A stretch of DNA of 64,000 bases. It comes from Nostoc sp. B(2019). Its GTDB lineage: Bacteria > Cyanobacteriota > Cyanobacteriia > Cyanobacteriales > Nostocaceae. Below the pieces are notes generated by a model. It saw only the letters and a list, made by a program, of their open reading frames with translations, ran no database searches and was not told the origin of the DNA. The stretch's first letter is position 1, and each line of letters begins with the position of its first letter. The position numbers were made by a program, and so were the translations under genes. Where the stretch lies: positions 62,001 through 126,000 of the forward strand of contig NZ_WVID01000014.1 of assembly GCF_010091925.1 (NCBI RefSeq), read 5' to 3'. This document shows positions 1-9,411 of this stretch, in pieces.

Positions 1-172
1 AGGAGAGAAATAACTACTGACTCTGCTATAACTACTTTCACGGTTGGTAGCTTGTTTTGCAGATAAAACTATGACATACTCATATCCAATCTTTATTAAC
101 TAGTGTATTCATATCGATTTAAAGTAGTATTGATAAATTCGCATAAATAGAACACAAATTATATTGCTAAAA

Positions 173-976
173 ATGAGAAAAATTAAGTTTACAAATGGTG
201 CTGGTAAACTAACTGCACTTTTGTTTTTAATCACAATTTTACTGACACCTTTTGTAGTAATCAATGCTGGTGAACGCGGTGTATTAATGCAGTTTGGTAA
301 AGTTCAAGAAACAGTATTGGGAGAAGGAATATATGTGATAGTTCCTATTGTCAATACAGTAAAAAAAATCAGTGTGAGACTTCAAAAACAAGAACTCTTT
401 GCTGAAGCTCCTTCTAAGGATTTACAAGATGTATATATAGATGTAGCGTTAAACTGGCATATTATGCCTGAAGAAACTAATGTAATTTTTCAAAATATTG
501 GTGATGAAAAAGACGTAGTTGAAAAAATTATTAATCCCGCAGTAGAAGAAGTTCTAAAATCAATTATCGCAAAGTATACAGCAGAAGAAATAGTCACTAA
601 ACGAGGAGAAGTAAAATTTGATGTTGATAATACATTGAAAACGAGATTACATAGCTACCATGTTGCAGTTGATGATATTTCCCTAGTTCATTTCAATTTT
701 TCCGATAGATTTAGTGAAGCAGTAGAGGCAAAACAGATTGCAGAACAAGATGCCAAGCGAGCAGGTTTTGTCGCATTAAAAGCAGCAAAAGAAGCTGAGG
801 CTAAGGTAAATTTAGCTAAAGGAGAAGCAGAGGTAAATAAATTATTACATGAGAGTTTAACTCATGAAATTTTGGAAAGACAAGCAATAGAAAAATGGGA
901 TGGTAAATTACCCTTAATTATGACTAAAGATAGTCCAAGTATTTTAAATATGAATGATATTTTAAAATTAAAGTAA
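173..976 (+). CDS. Prohibitin/SPFH-domain membrane protein
   Basis: An N-terminal hydrophobic segment (about residues 11-33) is followed by a stomatin/prohibitin-type band (about 30-210) and an Ala/Glu/Lys-rich helix (about 185-230, around KQIAEQDAKRAG) that in this family forms the coiled coil for oligomer rings. Prohibitin-like proteins scaffold membrane microdomains and modulate membrane proteases. The length of 267 aa is normal. A TTG lies 9 bases upstream in frame, but ATG at 173 is preferred because the basic segment before the membrane helix starts there. It stands alone, with repeats downstream. The family call is firm; the specific role is unknown. Confidence 0.85.
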   Translation: MRKIKFTNGAGKLTALLFLITILLTPFVVINAGERGVLMQFGKVQETVLGEGIYVIVPIVNTVKKISVRLQKQELFAEAPSKDLQDVYIDVALNWHIMPEETNVIFQNIGDEKDVVEKIINPAVEEVLKSIIAKYTAEEIVTKRGEVKFDVDNTLKTRLHSYHVAVDDISLVHFNFSDRFSEAVEAKQIAEQDAKRAGFVALKAAKEAEAKVNLAKGEAEVNKLLHESLTHEILERQAIEKWDGKLPLIMTKDSPSILNMNDILKLK

Positions 977-1193
977 TTTTACTATAATTAACAAAACCAT
1001 AATTAAGAACCGCTTTTTTTACTAACTTGTAGTGGTGTGTCTAATTAATTTTAATGGTTATATATGCTTGTAATAAGGACTTTAGTCCTTAATTTTTTAA
1101 GCACTAAAGTGCTTACTACGAACATCTAAATACTACTAATTTTAAGGATGACGCCAAGGCGTATTGATCCATACTGAAGAACGGTTGTTTTTA
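977..1193. repeat. Intergenic palindromic repeats
   Basis: Two perfect palindromes stand in tandem: AAGGACTTTAGTCCTT at 1075-1090 and AAGCACTAAAGTGCTT at 1099-1114, followed by TACTACGAAC. The AGGACTTTAGTCCT core recurs at 15004-15017 and 32502-32515, so this is a dispersed repeat family and not a gene-specific terminator. It may still stop transcription between the converging genes on each side. Confidence 0.7.
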
Positions 1194-1622
1194 CTAACTA
1201 CCAGAGAATAAATTAGGAGTATCGATAATTTTAAACTGGATTAATACCAGAATTAAAAAGGTATACGCGGTTGAAGAAACTAAGCCTGTAAATAATTCTT
1301 TTTTTAAATTATGTTCTTGGGGTTGTTTTTGAAAAATATCAATTGCACCTGCTTGCATCAAAAGAATACCAATAATATTAGATAGCCAGTAACCGATGAT
1401 GACACAAGGCATAAGTAATTTAGGAGCAAAAAAACTACAAATATAACCAAATAGATAAGCAATTGGTAAATTAAATATTAAATCATTCCACCAGCATAAT
1501 GGTGATAATAAATATCCGATAACTAAGAAAAACCCACCTCTAATCTTCTGCAATAGTGTTCTGGGTGAATTCTCTGTAGTTTGCGACAACAACTCTTGAC
1601 TACTTTTTTTGATGTCAATCAT
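1194..1622 (-). CDS. Hypothetical membrane protein
   Basis: A 142-residue protein with a hydrophilic N-terminus (about 25 residues) and about four hydrophobic stretches, including one around LVIGYLLSPLCWW and a last one near the C-terminus (YTFLILVLIQF). I recognise no family motif. ATG at 1622 is the first in-frame start and precedes the polar leader. Both neighbours (SPFH protein and PAP2 phosphatase) are also membrane proteins, but nothing shows co-transcription. Length and composition support a real gene; the function is not assignable. Confidence 0.6.
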   Translation of the reverse strand: MIDIKKSSQELLSQTTENSPRTLLQKIRGGFFLVIGYLLSPLCWWNDLIFNLPIAYLFGYICSFFAPKLLMPCVIIGYWLSNIIGILLMQAGAIDIFQKQPQEHNLKKELFTGLVSSTAYTFLILVLIQFKIIDTPNLFSGS

Positions 1623-1770
1623 GATAGTACTTTAACTCTATCAATTTATCGTATTCTAAAATAGAAAATTAAAAAAGTCTAGAGCCAAACAGGCGTTTGA
1701 GTCTAGTCAAGCAGAAAATTTACGTATTTACATTGTATTAATCAAGCATATACTGGCAAACTAAAAAACT

Positions 1771-2562
1771 TTATTCCTGATTAGACAACTGCTGTTCTTC
1801 AGAGAGTAATTTTGTTTCACTCACTGGCTTTTCACTGACAATATTTGCCGACTGTGATAATGGTCGAATAATTAAACTCACGCCAATTGCCCAAGCGATC
1901 GCTACCAGCCAACCTGCGATAATGTCACTAGGAAAGTGAACTCCTAAATATAGCCGTGTCCAGCCAATGGCTAAGACAAACAAGCTACCTAAAATTAGTA
2001 CTAACCAGCACCAGGCACTACCCCAAGTCAAAACTACCAAAACGGCAATCAAAGTCATACTTGTCATGGAATGACCACTAGGAAATGAATAATCAAATTC
2101 TGGTGCAACTGAGTTCCACAAATCAGGACGTACTCTGTGCCAAAATTCCTTGGCTGTGCGGTTAATAATTGCACTACCAGCAGTAGTAATGAGTAAATAA
2201 GTGAGCGATCGCCAACGACGTTGTACTAGTAAAATAAGTGCAATGATACTCAGTATGGGTAATACAGTCCAAAACGAACCAAATTTTGTCAAAATCGCGG
2301 CGAATACATCTAACTGCGGCTGTGCTAGAGAGTGAACTGTTACCAAAATCGGCAAATCCCAAGGAAAACTACCCTCCTTTTGCTGCACTTCTAATGCAAG
2401 CAGGCTAAAAATTTGGAGTGGTAGATATACCCCAACGAACAGTAGCACTAGAGAACGCCAATAGATAATTAACAGTTTTTGCACAAACCCAATGAGAGAC
2501 TGTGACTTTTGCGAAGATGCTGCGGTTTGTTGATTTTCGTCGTTGACTTTTTCTAATGCCAT
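1771..2562 (-). CDS. PAP2-family phosphatase (lipid phosphatase type)
   Basis: Type 2 phosphatidic acid phosphatase superfamily. The three catalytic motifs are all visible: KEFWHRVRP (residues 138-146), PSGH (161-164) and the TRLYLGVHFPSD region (202-213) with its catalytic His. About six hydrophobic segments surround them, so it is an integral membrane enzyme acting on lipid phosphates or polyprenyl pyrophosphates outside the cytoplasm. A Ser/Gln/Glu-rich tail follows the last membrane segment. Single gene; the substrate cannot be read from the sequence. Confidence 0.88.
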   Translation of the reverse strand: MALEKVNDENQQTAASSQKSQSLIGFVQKLLIIYWRSLVLLFVGVYLPLQIFSLLALEVQQKEGSFPWDLPILVTVHSLAQPQLDVFAAILTKFGSFWTVLPILSIIALILLVQRRWRSLTYLLITTAGSAIINRTAKEFWHRVRPDLWNSVAPEFDYSFPSGHSMTSMTLIAVLVVLTWGSAWCWLVLILGSLFVLAIGWTRLYLGVHFPSDIIAGWLVAIAWAIGVSLIIRPLSQSANIVSEKPVSETKLLSEEQQLSNQE

Positions 2563-2911
2563 ATTAAATACGGTATTACGCTGAAATTAATGTAGTTTTT
2601 TGAAATACTGTTATTCAGTTTACTACTGAACTATAGATATAGGCTGAAACTCGGTTTTTGAATAAAATACTTTGAACTGAAGTATAAATTTATATTTCTA
2701 TTTCGTATCACTCCATAGAAATATGGACTTTTAATATTTTTAATCTTAAAATACGGTAAATCAATCAGATTTTAGTATTTAGTGGCAGATTTTCAGCGGT
2801 TGGTTAAAAGTTACAGTTGCCATAAACGTTCTGCACAACAGCTTTACAGCGATTTTTCTTGTTTCAGCTAGACAAAGCCGCATTCACAAAACCCCACTTA
2901 AAGACAGTAGT
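2563..2911. other. Intergenic region between divergent genes
   Basis: 349 bases of AT-rich DNA between the divergent PAP2 and TauE/SafE genes. It must carry promoters for both. I see no ORF with coding character, no RNA signature and no strong hairpin. Confidence 0.4.
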
Positions 2912-3703
2912 ATGGACTTTTTATTATTACCTCTCTTCAGCTTTCTGATTGGTATTGTTGTGGGTCTGACGGGAATTGGTGGCGCTTCTCTAATTACTCC
3001 GATGTTGATTTTTGTTTTTCAAGTACCGCCTGCGATCGCAGTAAGTTCTGATGTCGTTGCTGCTACACTGATGAAAGTCGTTGGTAGCATCAAGCACTGG
3101 CAACAACAAACCCTTGATGTGCAGGTAGTGAAATGGCTAGCTTTGGGAAGTGTTCCTGGTTCACTATTTGGGGTAGGGATACTACACCTGATTAAACAGA
3201 ATGGCGAGCATAACCTGAACGACATCATGCTTCACTTGTTGGGTGTGACGATTATGTTAGTCACAGTTTTGGCGTTGGTACAAATGCTGCTGTTGACCTG
3301 CTTTCCAAAGTTAGAATTACCTGAACTCCCAGAATTTGACTTAAAAACTAAACTAGGACGCTTACAGACAATCAGTGTGGGAGCATTTTTAGGTTGTGTT
3401 GTAGGTCTTACAAGTGTCTCTTCCGGTTCAATGTTTGCCTTGGCACTGATTGCATTTTTCCGCTTGGATGCACGTAAGTTAGTTGGTACAGATATTTCCC
3501 AGGCAGCAATTCTATTATTATTTACCGCTATCGGACACCTCACTTTAGGTACAGTTGATTGGAGTTTAGTACTACCGATATGGTTTGGCTCAGTACCAGG
3601 AGTAATACTAGGGACTAAAATCTGCCAAATTGCGCCGCAAAAACCATTGCGGTTTATTACTTACTCTGTATTAATGATGATGAGCTTAAAGTTAGTTTAT
3701 TAA
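2912..3703 (+). CDS. Sulfite exporter TauE/SafE family permease
   Basis: A 263-aa polytopic membrane protein with the TauE/SafE (DUF81) layout: two homologous halves, each opening with a Gly-rich helix. The first half has GLTGIGGASLITPML near the N-terminus and the second has GLTSVSSGSMFALAL. About eight membrane spans are expected. Members export or import small oxyanions, often sulfite, sulfoacetate or sulfate. It lies 8 kb from a sulfate ABC transporter, which fits sulfur traffic, but the substrate is inferred. It converges on the pentapeptide gene with a shared hairpin between them. Confidence 0.85.
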   Translation: MDFLLLPLFSFLIGIVVGLTGIGGASLITPMLIFVFQVPPAIAVSSDVVAATLMKVVGSIKHWQQQTLDVQVVKWLALGSVPGSLFGVGILHLIKQNGEHNLNDIMLHLLGVTIMLVTVLALVQMLLLTCFPKLELPELPEFDLKTKLGRLQTISVGAFLGCVVGLTSVSSGSMFALALIAFFRLDARKLVGTDISQAAILLLFTAIGHLTLGTVDWSLVLPIWFGSVPGVILGTKICQIAPQKPLRFITYSVLMMMSLKLVY

Positions 3704-3745
3704 ATAAAATTCATTGTTTAATCTTTTATGTTAGTAGTTTTTAGT

Positions 3746-3780
3746 GCGTAGCTAGCGTTAATTTCACAGCATAGCTACGC
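3746..3780. terminator. Hairpin between convergent genes
   Basis: Perfect 9-bp arms GCGTAGCTA and TAGCTACGC enclose a 17-base loop midway between the converging TauE/SafE and pentapeptide genes. A bidirectional terminator is plausible; there is no long T-run. Confidence 0.5.
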
Positions 3781-3788
3781 AGTGTTAG

Positions 3789-4358
3789 TTACCGAGTCAT
3801 CAATCCAGAAAATCCGATCGCATCTTCAAAATCAGCCCCTTGTAAGTTGGCTTCCTCTATATTCGCATTTGTGAGATTCGTTTTCTGCAAGTCTGCCTTT
3901 TGCAGATTCGCTCCTTGTAGATTTACTCCTTGTAGGTTTGCTTTCTCTAAGTCTGCATCAAATAGGTTTGCTAGTTGTAGGTTTGCATCCGCTATGTTTG
4001 CTTTGCCTAAATCTGCTCCCTGTAAGTTTGCTGATTTTAGGTTTATTCCCTGTAAATTAGCCTTTTCTAATTTTGCTTTTTGTAAGTTCGCACCCTCCAA
4101 GTTAGCTGCTTGTAGATTTGCTCCTTCTAAAGAAACTCCACTCAGGTTACACCCTATACATTCTTTGGTTTCTAATAAACGTCTAACATTTGCTGTTATT
4201 GACTCTACGGGTAATGCTACTGGCGCAATAGGTACAGATGATATTTGTGATTGAGCTATGGCGCTGGGCTGGTCAAGCAGAGAAAATACCGTGGTAAACA
4301 CTAGAAATGCAGCAGTTAAAATCCAGGAAGTTAGTTTTTTGTAATTGGGTCTATTCAT
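3789..4358 (-). CDS. Secreted pentapeptide-repeat protein
   Basis: A Sec signal peptide (basic start, hydrophobic LTAAFLVFTTVF, likely cleavage after the AIAQS region) leads into a short spacer and then a continuous run of A(N/D)LQX pentapeptides from about residue 72 to 180, enough for five or six coils of a right-handed beta helix. Start ATG 4358 is supported by an AAGGAG ribosome site. Such proteins are abundant in cyanobacteria, mostly lumenal or periplasmic, with unknown roles. A CxxC-like pair (KECIGC) sits just before the repeats. Confidence 0.85.
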   Translation of the reverse strand: MNRPNYKKLTSWILTAAFLVFTTVFSLLDQPSAIAQSQISSVPIAPVALPVESITANVRRLLETKECIGCNLSGVSLEGANLQAANLEGANLQKAKLEKANLQGINLKSANLQGADLGKANIADANLQLANLFDADLEKANLQGVNLQGANLQKADLQKTNLTNANIEEANLQGADFEDAIGFSGLMTR

Positions 4359-4414
4359 CAGTTTCTCCTTGTGATAATTTGCATTTTAATTGAGAGCGAA
4401 ATTTTGCTTTATGC

Positions 4415-5089
4415 TTAATTAGAAAACATTGCAATACTAGGTAAAAGTAGATAGGTTTCACTTTTAATTAGGATGGAGAATCCCAACCAGATTAATACTA
4501 AGGGAAAGATTTTTCGACCGTAGCGAGTTAAAACGGGAAGCATCAAAGGATTACGAGTCAAGTTATAAGATAAAAAACACCACAATCCGACTGTTAAATA
4601 GCAAACAGACAAAATTACTCCTAAACTTGGAAGACTGCTACTTGCAAACAAAGGTACATAGATTCCAATATTGTTTCCTCCATTGGCAATAGTAACAGCA
4701 GAAACGCGGTAAGTTTGAGGGTCGCGCAGAGTCGCTAATAGTGACTTTTTACGGCGTTGAGGTTTGGTAAAAGATTTTAAGTTAACTGACACAGCTTGCA
4801 CTGCTTCTTCTTCGTTTTCTCGATTTAGAAGATGATTGATACCAATAGCGATTGGAAGAAAACCTAACAATCCAATCCAGGTATGTGGAATAACTAAACC
4901 ACCGAAGAAGCCGGGAATACTAGCAAATACTAGCGCAGTGAATCCCAAAAATTCACCGATAATAATATGTCTGGGACGAAAGGTGTGATTGACTTTACCG
5001 AAGAAAGCTGTCAAATACAAATTATCATCAAAGGTAGTTGCAATAGCAGCAGAAATCCCGATAATTAGATTACCAATTAACCAACTCAT
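4415..5089 (-). CDS. CadD-like cadmium resistance/LysE-type permease, divergent paralog
   Basis: First of four paralogous permeases within 5 kb. It has the CadD-family layout: an N-terminal helix with an acidic pair (here TTFDDN), the GEFLGF motif, a hydrophilic central loop and a second-half ANGG-N-N motif. It is the most diverged copy: TNxDDI becomes TFDDN and the NGGDN motif reads NGGNN, so an Asp shared by the other three is lost. The loop carries an extra basic stretch (KPQRRKK). ATG 5089 is preferred to the upstream TTG at 5104. The family moves divalent cations or small solutes; the substrate here is unproven. Confidence 0.78.
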   Translation of the reverse strand: MSWLIGNLIIGISAAIATTFDDNLYLTAFFGKVNHTFRPRHIIIGEFLGFTALVFASIPGFFGGLVIPHTWIGLLGFLPIAIGINHLLNRENEEEAVQAVSVNLKSFTKPQRRKKSLLATLRDPQTYRVSAVTIANGGNNIGIYVPLFASSSLPSLGVILSVCYLTVGLWCFLSYNLTRNPLMLPVLTRYGRKIFPLVLIWLGFSILIKSETYLLLPSIAMFSN

Positions 5090-5515
5090 ATTTGTTGCTC
5101 GCAAGGATTTAATTTTATTTTTCTAAGTCCCTTTCGTTTTTTTAAGGTGAGGGCACATTAGGAAATTATTTAGCTGTTTTGTCTACTATTAGTAGACAGT
5201 TATGTTTTATAATTTTTGTAGGCGATCGCTATCAAATAAACTAGTAATTTTTTCTCAGTAATATACTTTAACTTTGTCTGAACAACATATTATTGCTTTC
5301 TACCCAATAAGAGCAAATATTCTTTCTTTTCAAAACGATAAATAAAAATGATGGATTTAACTACGACAGACTCGCAAAAACAAAACCACCATTCACAGCC
5401 CAAAAACCCTAATTAAAAGGTTATTGAATTTTGAATTCCGCGCGGTGGTACTAGGCTTGCTAACATGAAGACAAGTTTAAATAATCTCAGATGAGGTAGA
5501 TGAAGAGAAAAGCGA
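5090..5515. other. Intergenic region with HIP1 site
   Basis: 426 AT-rich bases between two CadD-like genes. It contains one HIP1 octamer (5222-5229) and a 22-codon frame at 5348-5416 with no recognisable product. I see no RNA gene or strong terminator. Confidence 0.4.
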
Positions 5516-6175
5516 TTATTTAACCCAAGGTAATAAGGCAAATGTGCCCCTTTCATATATGATGTACAAACCTAAACCAATCAATATAAATGGCACAGCA
5601 GTTTTACCATAGCGACTTAAAATATAGGCCATTCTGGCTTGACGAGCTAAGAAATAAGCAACAGCGCACCAAACCCCAACCATAATCAAAAACACGATGA
5701 GAATTACTAGTACACTGTCAAAACTGTTACCAGCAAATAAGGGAATATAAATGCCGATATTATCACCACCATTTGCAAAAGTGACTGCTGCAACTTTATA
5801 AGTTTGGGGACTTAGAACACTCAAAATAAAAGATATTATGGGGTTACTGGTAGTAGATGGCTTAAAATTAGTAGTAACAGTCTGAACTTCTACATTTTCT
5901 GTTTCTTGATTTAGCAATTGCTTGATTCCAATTGCTATTGGTAGTATTCCCAATAAACCTATCCAGGCTCTTGGTACTATTAAGCCACCAAAAAATCCTG
6001 GTAAACTTGCGATAATGATGGCAGTAAAACCGAGATACTGACCAATGAAAATATGCCGACGACGAAATTGGGTATTTAGTTGGGAAAAAAATAGCAATAG
6101 TATGATAATGTCGTCAATATTGGTGGCGGCAAAGGCAATAATTCCCTCAGTAATAGTTGTACTAATTTTATTCAT
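5516..6175 (-). CDS. CadD-like cadmium resistance/LysE-type permease
   Basis: A 219-aa polytopic membrane protein. Half one carries ATNIDDIIIL and GQYLGF; half two carries ANGGDNIGIY. These paired acidic motifs in an inverted two-half layout mark the CadD branch of LysE-type exporters. The central loop is short and rich in Thr/Ser. It is transcribed divergently from the next paralog (6241, plus strand) with only 65 bases between starts, so the two likely share a control region. Staphylococcal CadD confers cadmium resistance, but cyanobacterial members are largely uncharacterised. Confidence 0.82.
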   Translation of the reverse strand: MNKISTTITEGIIAFAATNIDDIIILLLFFSQLNTQFRRRHIFIGQYLGFTAIIIASLPGFFGGLIVPRAWIGLLGILPIAIGIKQLLNQETENVEVQTVTTNFKPSTTSNPIISFILSVLSPQTYKVAAVTFANGGDNIGIYIPLFAGNSFDSVLVILIVFLIMVGVWCAVAYFLARQARMAYILSRYGKTAVPFILIGLGLYIIYERGTFALLPWVK

Positions 6176-6240
6176 GTGAGGTTGTCAGCAATAATGATTA
6201 ACTAATAAAATATTAAACAAATAAATCAGGATATACTGAA

Positions 6241-6921
6241 ATGAGTGAGTTAATTACTACACTCTTAGTTGGAATCTCAGCCTTCATTGCTACTAACATT
6301 GATGATATCGTTATTTTATTACTGCTGTTTTCTCAGCTAAATTCTAGCTTCAGACGTCGGCACATTGTTGCTGGCCAATATTTAGGCTTTACAGTGTTAG
6401 TTGTTGCTAGTCTTCCAGGGTTATTTAGTGGATTAGTCATACCACCCAATTTGATTGGATTGCTGGGATTAATACCTGTATCGATAGGTATCAGCAGTTT
6501 GATCAATCGAGAGGAAGATGTATCACAAGAGGTTATAGTTGCAACAGCAGAATATCAAGATATAAACACCGCAAGTATTTTTAATGCACAGACATACAGC
6601 GTTGCAGCTATCACTATCGCTAATGGAAGCGATAATGTCAGTGTCTACGTGCCGTTATTTGCTAGTAGTAATTTAGAAAGTTTTGTAATTATTATTGGAG
6701 TATTTTTTATATTAATTGCACTTTGGTGTTATTTAGCTTATAAATTTACTTATCACACAAAAGTTGCCAATATCTTAAGTCAATATAGTAGCTATATTTT
6801 CCCTTTAGTATTGATATTATTAGGCGGTTTTATTGTTTTAAAAACTGAAACATTAAGTCTTGTAAAGTTAGGAGCCAGTTGTATTTGTTTAACGATTTTA
6901 CTAAAAAAAACAAATGCGTAA
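6241..6921 (+). CDS. CadD-like cadmium resistance/LysE-type permease
   Basis: Third paralog, 226 aa. ATNIDDIVIL and GQYLGF in half one and ANGSDNVSVY in half two show the family; the second Gly of NGGDN is Ser here. The C-terminus has an additional hydrophobic stretch (LGASCICLTILL) not present in the 5516-6175 copy. Its end is 24 bases from the stop of the convergent LysR gene. Base composition resembles the neighbours, so the cluster probably arose by local duplication and not recent import. Confidence 0.82.
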   Translation: MSELITTLLVGISAFIATNIDDIVILLLLFSQLNSSFRRRHIVAGQYLGFTVLVVASLPGLFSGLVIPPNLIGLLGLIPVSIGISSLINREEDVSQEVIVATAEYQDINTASIFNAQTYSVAAITIANGSDNVSVYVPLFASSNLESFVIIIGVFFILIALWCYLAYKFTYHTKVANILSQYSSYIFPLVLILLGGFIVLKTETLSLVKLGASCICLTILLKKTNA

Positions 6922-6945
6922 ATTCTAATTATGAATTATGAATTA

Positions 6946-7881
6946 TTAAGCAACTTGCACATTCTCTTGAAGCAGAATATTTTCAAAAGCTGTCATCACC
7001 CGTGTGTAAAAACGTTGACGGTGTTTCAGTTTCCAAATAGGCTGGACAATTTCCAATCTCTTTGTAGATTGTTTTTGCGGATCGATAATTCGTATGGCGT
7101 GTAATGTTCCTAGTTGCAATTCTTTTTTCACCATAGATTCTGGAAGCGCAGCCGCACCAACACCACTTTCTACAACTGCTTTCACCATTTCGCTAGTGTT
7201 CAAGTTAAGCACAACATCCAAGTTGCTGGGTTCAATTCCCCAACTTTGTAAGGCTTGGTGAAACATCTGCTGTGCGCCGGAACCTGATTCACGCATTACC
7301 CAACTTGTACTGAGTAATTCATCTAAATAAATCTCGGTACGCTGAAACCAAGGGTGAGATTTGCTAACAACAATTTGCAGGCGATCGCTCCCTACTTCGT
7401 CTTTATCTAAACAGTGTTGCAATGATGGCTTAATGTCCCCTGTCACTAAACCCAAATCATACATACCTACAGCAGTCCCTTCACAAATTTCTTCAGCATT
7501 TCCTAGCTTACAGTTGATAAAAATGCCGGGATATAACTGCTTGAACTGGCTAATTTTTTCAGGCAACCAATAGTTCCCAACCGTGAGACTTGCACCTAAT
7601 TTCAACTCTCCTCTTTGCAAATTATTTAATTCTTTCAAACCACGTTCTGTTAACTCTACATGATCAAGAATTTTCTGCGCCTCACCCTGCAATAATTTAC
7701 CCGCATCGGTAATTTCAATATGACGACCAATGCGATGAAATAACCTAACACCATATTCTGTCTCTAAAGTTTGAATAGCAGCACTTACTGCTGGTTGAGT
7801 AATATAAAGTGCTTCAGCTGCGCGGGTAAAATGCAACACTTCTGCAACGGCTAAAAAGATTCGCAACTGCTCCAGCGTCAT
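6946..7881 (-). CDS. LysR-family transcriptional regulator
   Basis: The N-terminal winged helix-turn-helix is classic LysR (LEQLRIFLAVAE ... FTRAAEALYITQPAVS, residues 3-35), followed by a linker helix and a periplasmic-binding-protein-like effector domain (from about residue 90). The start at 7881 gives the usual family N-terminus; the 21 extra upstream codons do not match the family. The effector part resembles the CysL/CmpR side of the family, which senses small metabolites. It lies among CadD-like genes, so these are candidate targets; that is inference from position only. Length 311 aa is normal. Confidence 0.9.
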   Translation of the reverse strand: MTLEQLRIFLAVAEVLHFTRAAEALYITQPAVSAAIQTLETEYGVRLFHRIGRHIEITDAGKLLQGEAQKILDHVELTERGLKELNNLQRGELKLGASLTVGNYWLPEKISQFKQLYPGIFINCKLGNAEEICEGTAVGMYDLGLVTGDIKPSLQHCLDKDEVGSDRLQIVVSKSHPWFQRTEIYLDELLSTSWVMRESGSGAQQMFHQALQSWGIEPSNLDVVLNLNTSEMVKAVVESGVGAAALPESMVKKELQLGTLHAIRIIDPQKQSTKRLEIVQPIWKLKHRQRFYTRVMTAFENILLQENVQVA

Positions 7882-8555
7882 TTTGGCTATGGTACAAGCT
7901 TGTAGGATAGTGATTTTGAATACCACAAAATTATTATACGGCAAATTGGGCGGAAAACTGTAGATAATTTTAAATGTTCTTCAATTATGTGGATACGGTA
8001 ACAATACTTTCCCTTATAAGCACTTCTTATCTCCTTTAAGATTTGGGAAAAGGTTAAAGGGTAAGGGAGAAATTTCACCTTTTCCCTTTCCCCTTTCCCC
8101 CTTAAGCAAAAGGTATTGGATGCGGTCATATCTGCAATCAATAAGTTCAATCTATCGATTTAACAAAAAACACTGTTTGCTTTTATTGAAAGTAAACCAT
8201 AAAGTGAAACTATGCCTTTGAAACAGCATTCTTGGTTAAGGCAAATCACCAGTTCGATTCAACCGTAATCAGACATTCATAAACTAGAAAATTGACTAAT
8301 GATAACAGAATTTAAACCTTAACCATAATTACCTTTTCACTGCAAGACAAGCACTAGAATTGCACAAATAAGGGATGAAATTAAGTATAGAGATCCAAAA
8401 CTCTTCATCCTCTCTGCGCCTCCGCGCCTCTGCGTGAGATAAATTATCCTAAAAATACACAATACCTAAAACTTTAAACCTGCGTATCAGCAAGCATCCC
8501 AGCTATCCACCGATACAGATGGTTGAGAACCACTACCATTGACGAGACACAATAA
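7882..8555. repeat. Intergenic region with polypurine/polypyrimidine inverted repeat
   Basis: 674 bases without a convincing gene. At about 8046-8101 a purine-rich tract (GGGAAAAGG ... AAGGGAGAAA) is followed by its pyrimidine-rich partner (CACCTTTTCCC ... TTCCCCCTT), an imperfect inverted repeat of the low-complexity kind seen again near 27820. A fragment of the CGCCTCTGCGTGAG repeat lies at about 8421-8440. It must also hold the promoters of the divergent LysR and CadD-like genes. Confidence 0.5.
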
Positions 8556-9308
8556 ATGAGCGGATTACTAACTGCTATCCCTACAGGACTTACTGCTTTC
8601 GCTGCTACCAATCTTGATGATATTGTCATCTTATCGCTATTTTTCTCACAAATAAATGCTTGCTTTCAGCGCCGCCACATCGTTATCGGTCAATATCTGG
8701 GTTTTAGTGCGCTGGTAATTGTAAGTTTACCTAGCTTTTTTGGCAAATTCATCCTACCAGTATCCTGGATTGGTTTACTCGGTATTGTTCCGATCATCAT
8801 TGGTATCAGCCGCTTACTCAATCAAGAGACTGACGATGGGGGAGATCCCAACACTCCTGAATCTTCTCAATCTTGGTGGTGCAACTTTCTTTCTCCCCAA
8901 ACCTACGGTGTAGCAGCAGTAACAATTGCTAATGGTGGTGACAACATTAGTATCTATATGCCAATGTTTGCTACCAATACATGGGATAGCTTACTACTTA
9001 TTTTGGCAGTGTTTTTTGTGATGGTGGGAATGTGGTGTTATGCAGCCTATTGCTTAACTCAGGTAAGTGCGATCGCTTCTGTAATTACTCGCTATGGTAA
9101 TTCTCTTGTTCCCTTTATCTTAATCGGATTAGGTGTTTCCATTTTGATGGAAAGTCACACTTTAGAAACTCCCGCCTTAGTTGTCATCATTTGTGTAAGT
9201 CTTGGTTCCTACTTGTTAATTTTAGGTAAGAATACATGGCGGGAAAATTATAGATTTCCTTTGGGATCACCCGAATCTGAAGTTTTGTCTAGACTTGAGC
9301 AAAAATGA
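8556..9308 (+). CDS. CadD-like cadmium resistance/LysE-type permease
   Basis: Fourth paralog, 250 aa and the longest. Half one: ATNLDDIVIL and GQYLGF; half two: ANGGDNISIY. It has an extra hydrophilic C-terminal tail of about 25 residues (NTWRENYRF ... LSRLEQK), presumably cytoplasmic. The central loop is acidic (NQETDDGGD) and could contact metal. It is followed after 100 bases by a secreted protein gene on the same strand, with no terminator seen between, so co-transcription is possible. Confidence 0.82.
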   Translation: MSGLLTAIPTGLTAFAATNLDDIVILSLFFSQINACFQRRHIVIGQYLGFSALVIVSLPSFFGKFILPVSWIGLLGIVPIIIGISRLLNQETDDGGDPNTPESSQSWWCNFLSPQTYGVAAVTIANGGDNISIYMPMFATNTWDSLLLILAVFFVMVGMWCYAAYCLTQVSAIASVITRYGNSLVPFILIGLGVSILMESHTLETPALVVIICVSLGSYLLILGKNTWRENYRFPLGSPESEVLSRLEQK

Positions 9309-9411
9309 AATTTTCTCAAACATCAAACTAGACGAAAAATTGCTCGCGTAATACCTTAAATTAGGTATTTAACAGCTAGTAGAGAGTTGTTTAATTCACA
9401 AGGAGAAACAC

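Noticed and set aside
3847-4254. Plus-strand frame of 135 codons with FA-C-F repeats
   Set aside because: It is the antisense shadow of the periodic pentapeptide-repeat gene.
7882-7944. Extra 21 codons at the start of the LysR frame
   Set aside because: The added residues precede the invariable family start LEQLRIF and match nothing; ATG 7881 is used.
7887-8150. 87-codon minus-strand frame upstream of the LysR gene
   Set aside because: It overlaps the 5' extension of the LysR frame and runs through a polypurine inverted repeat; no family motif.
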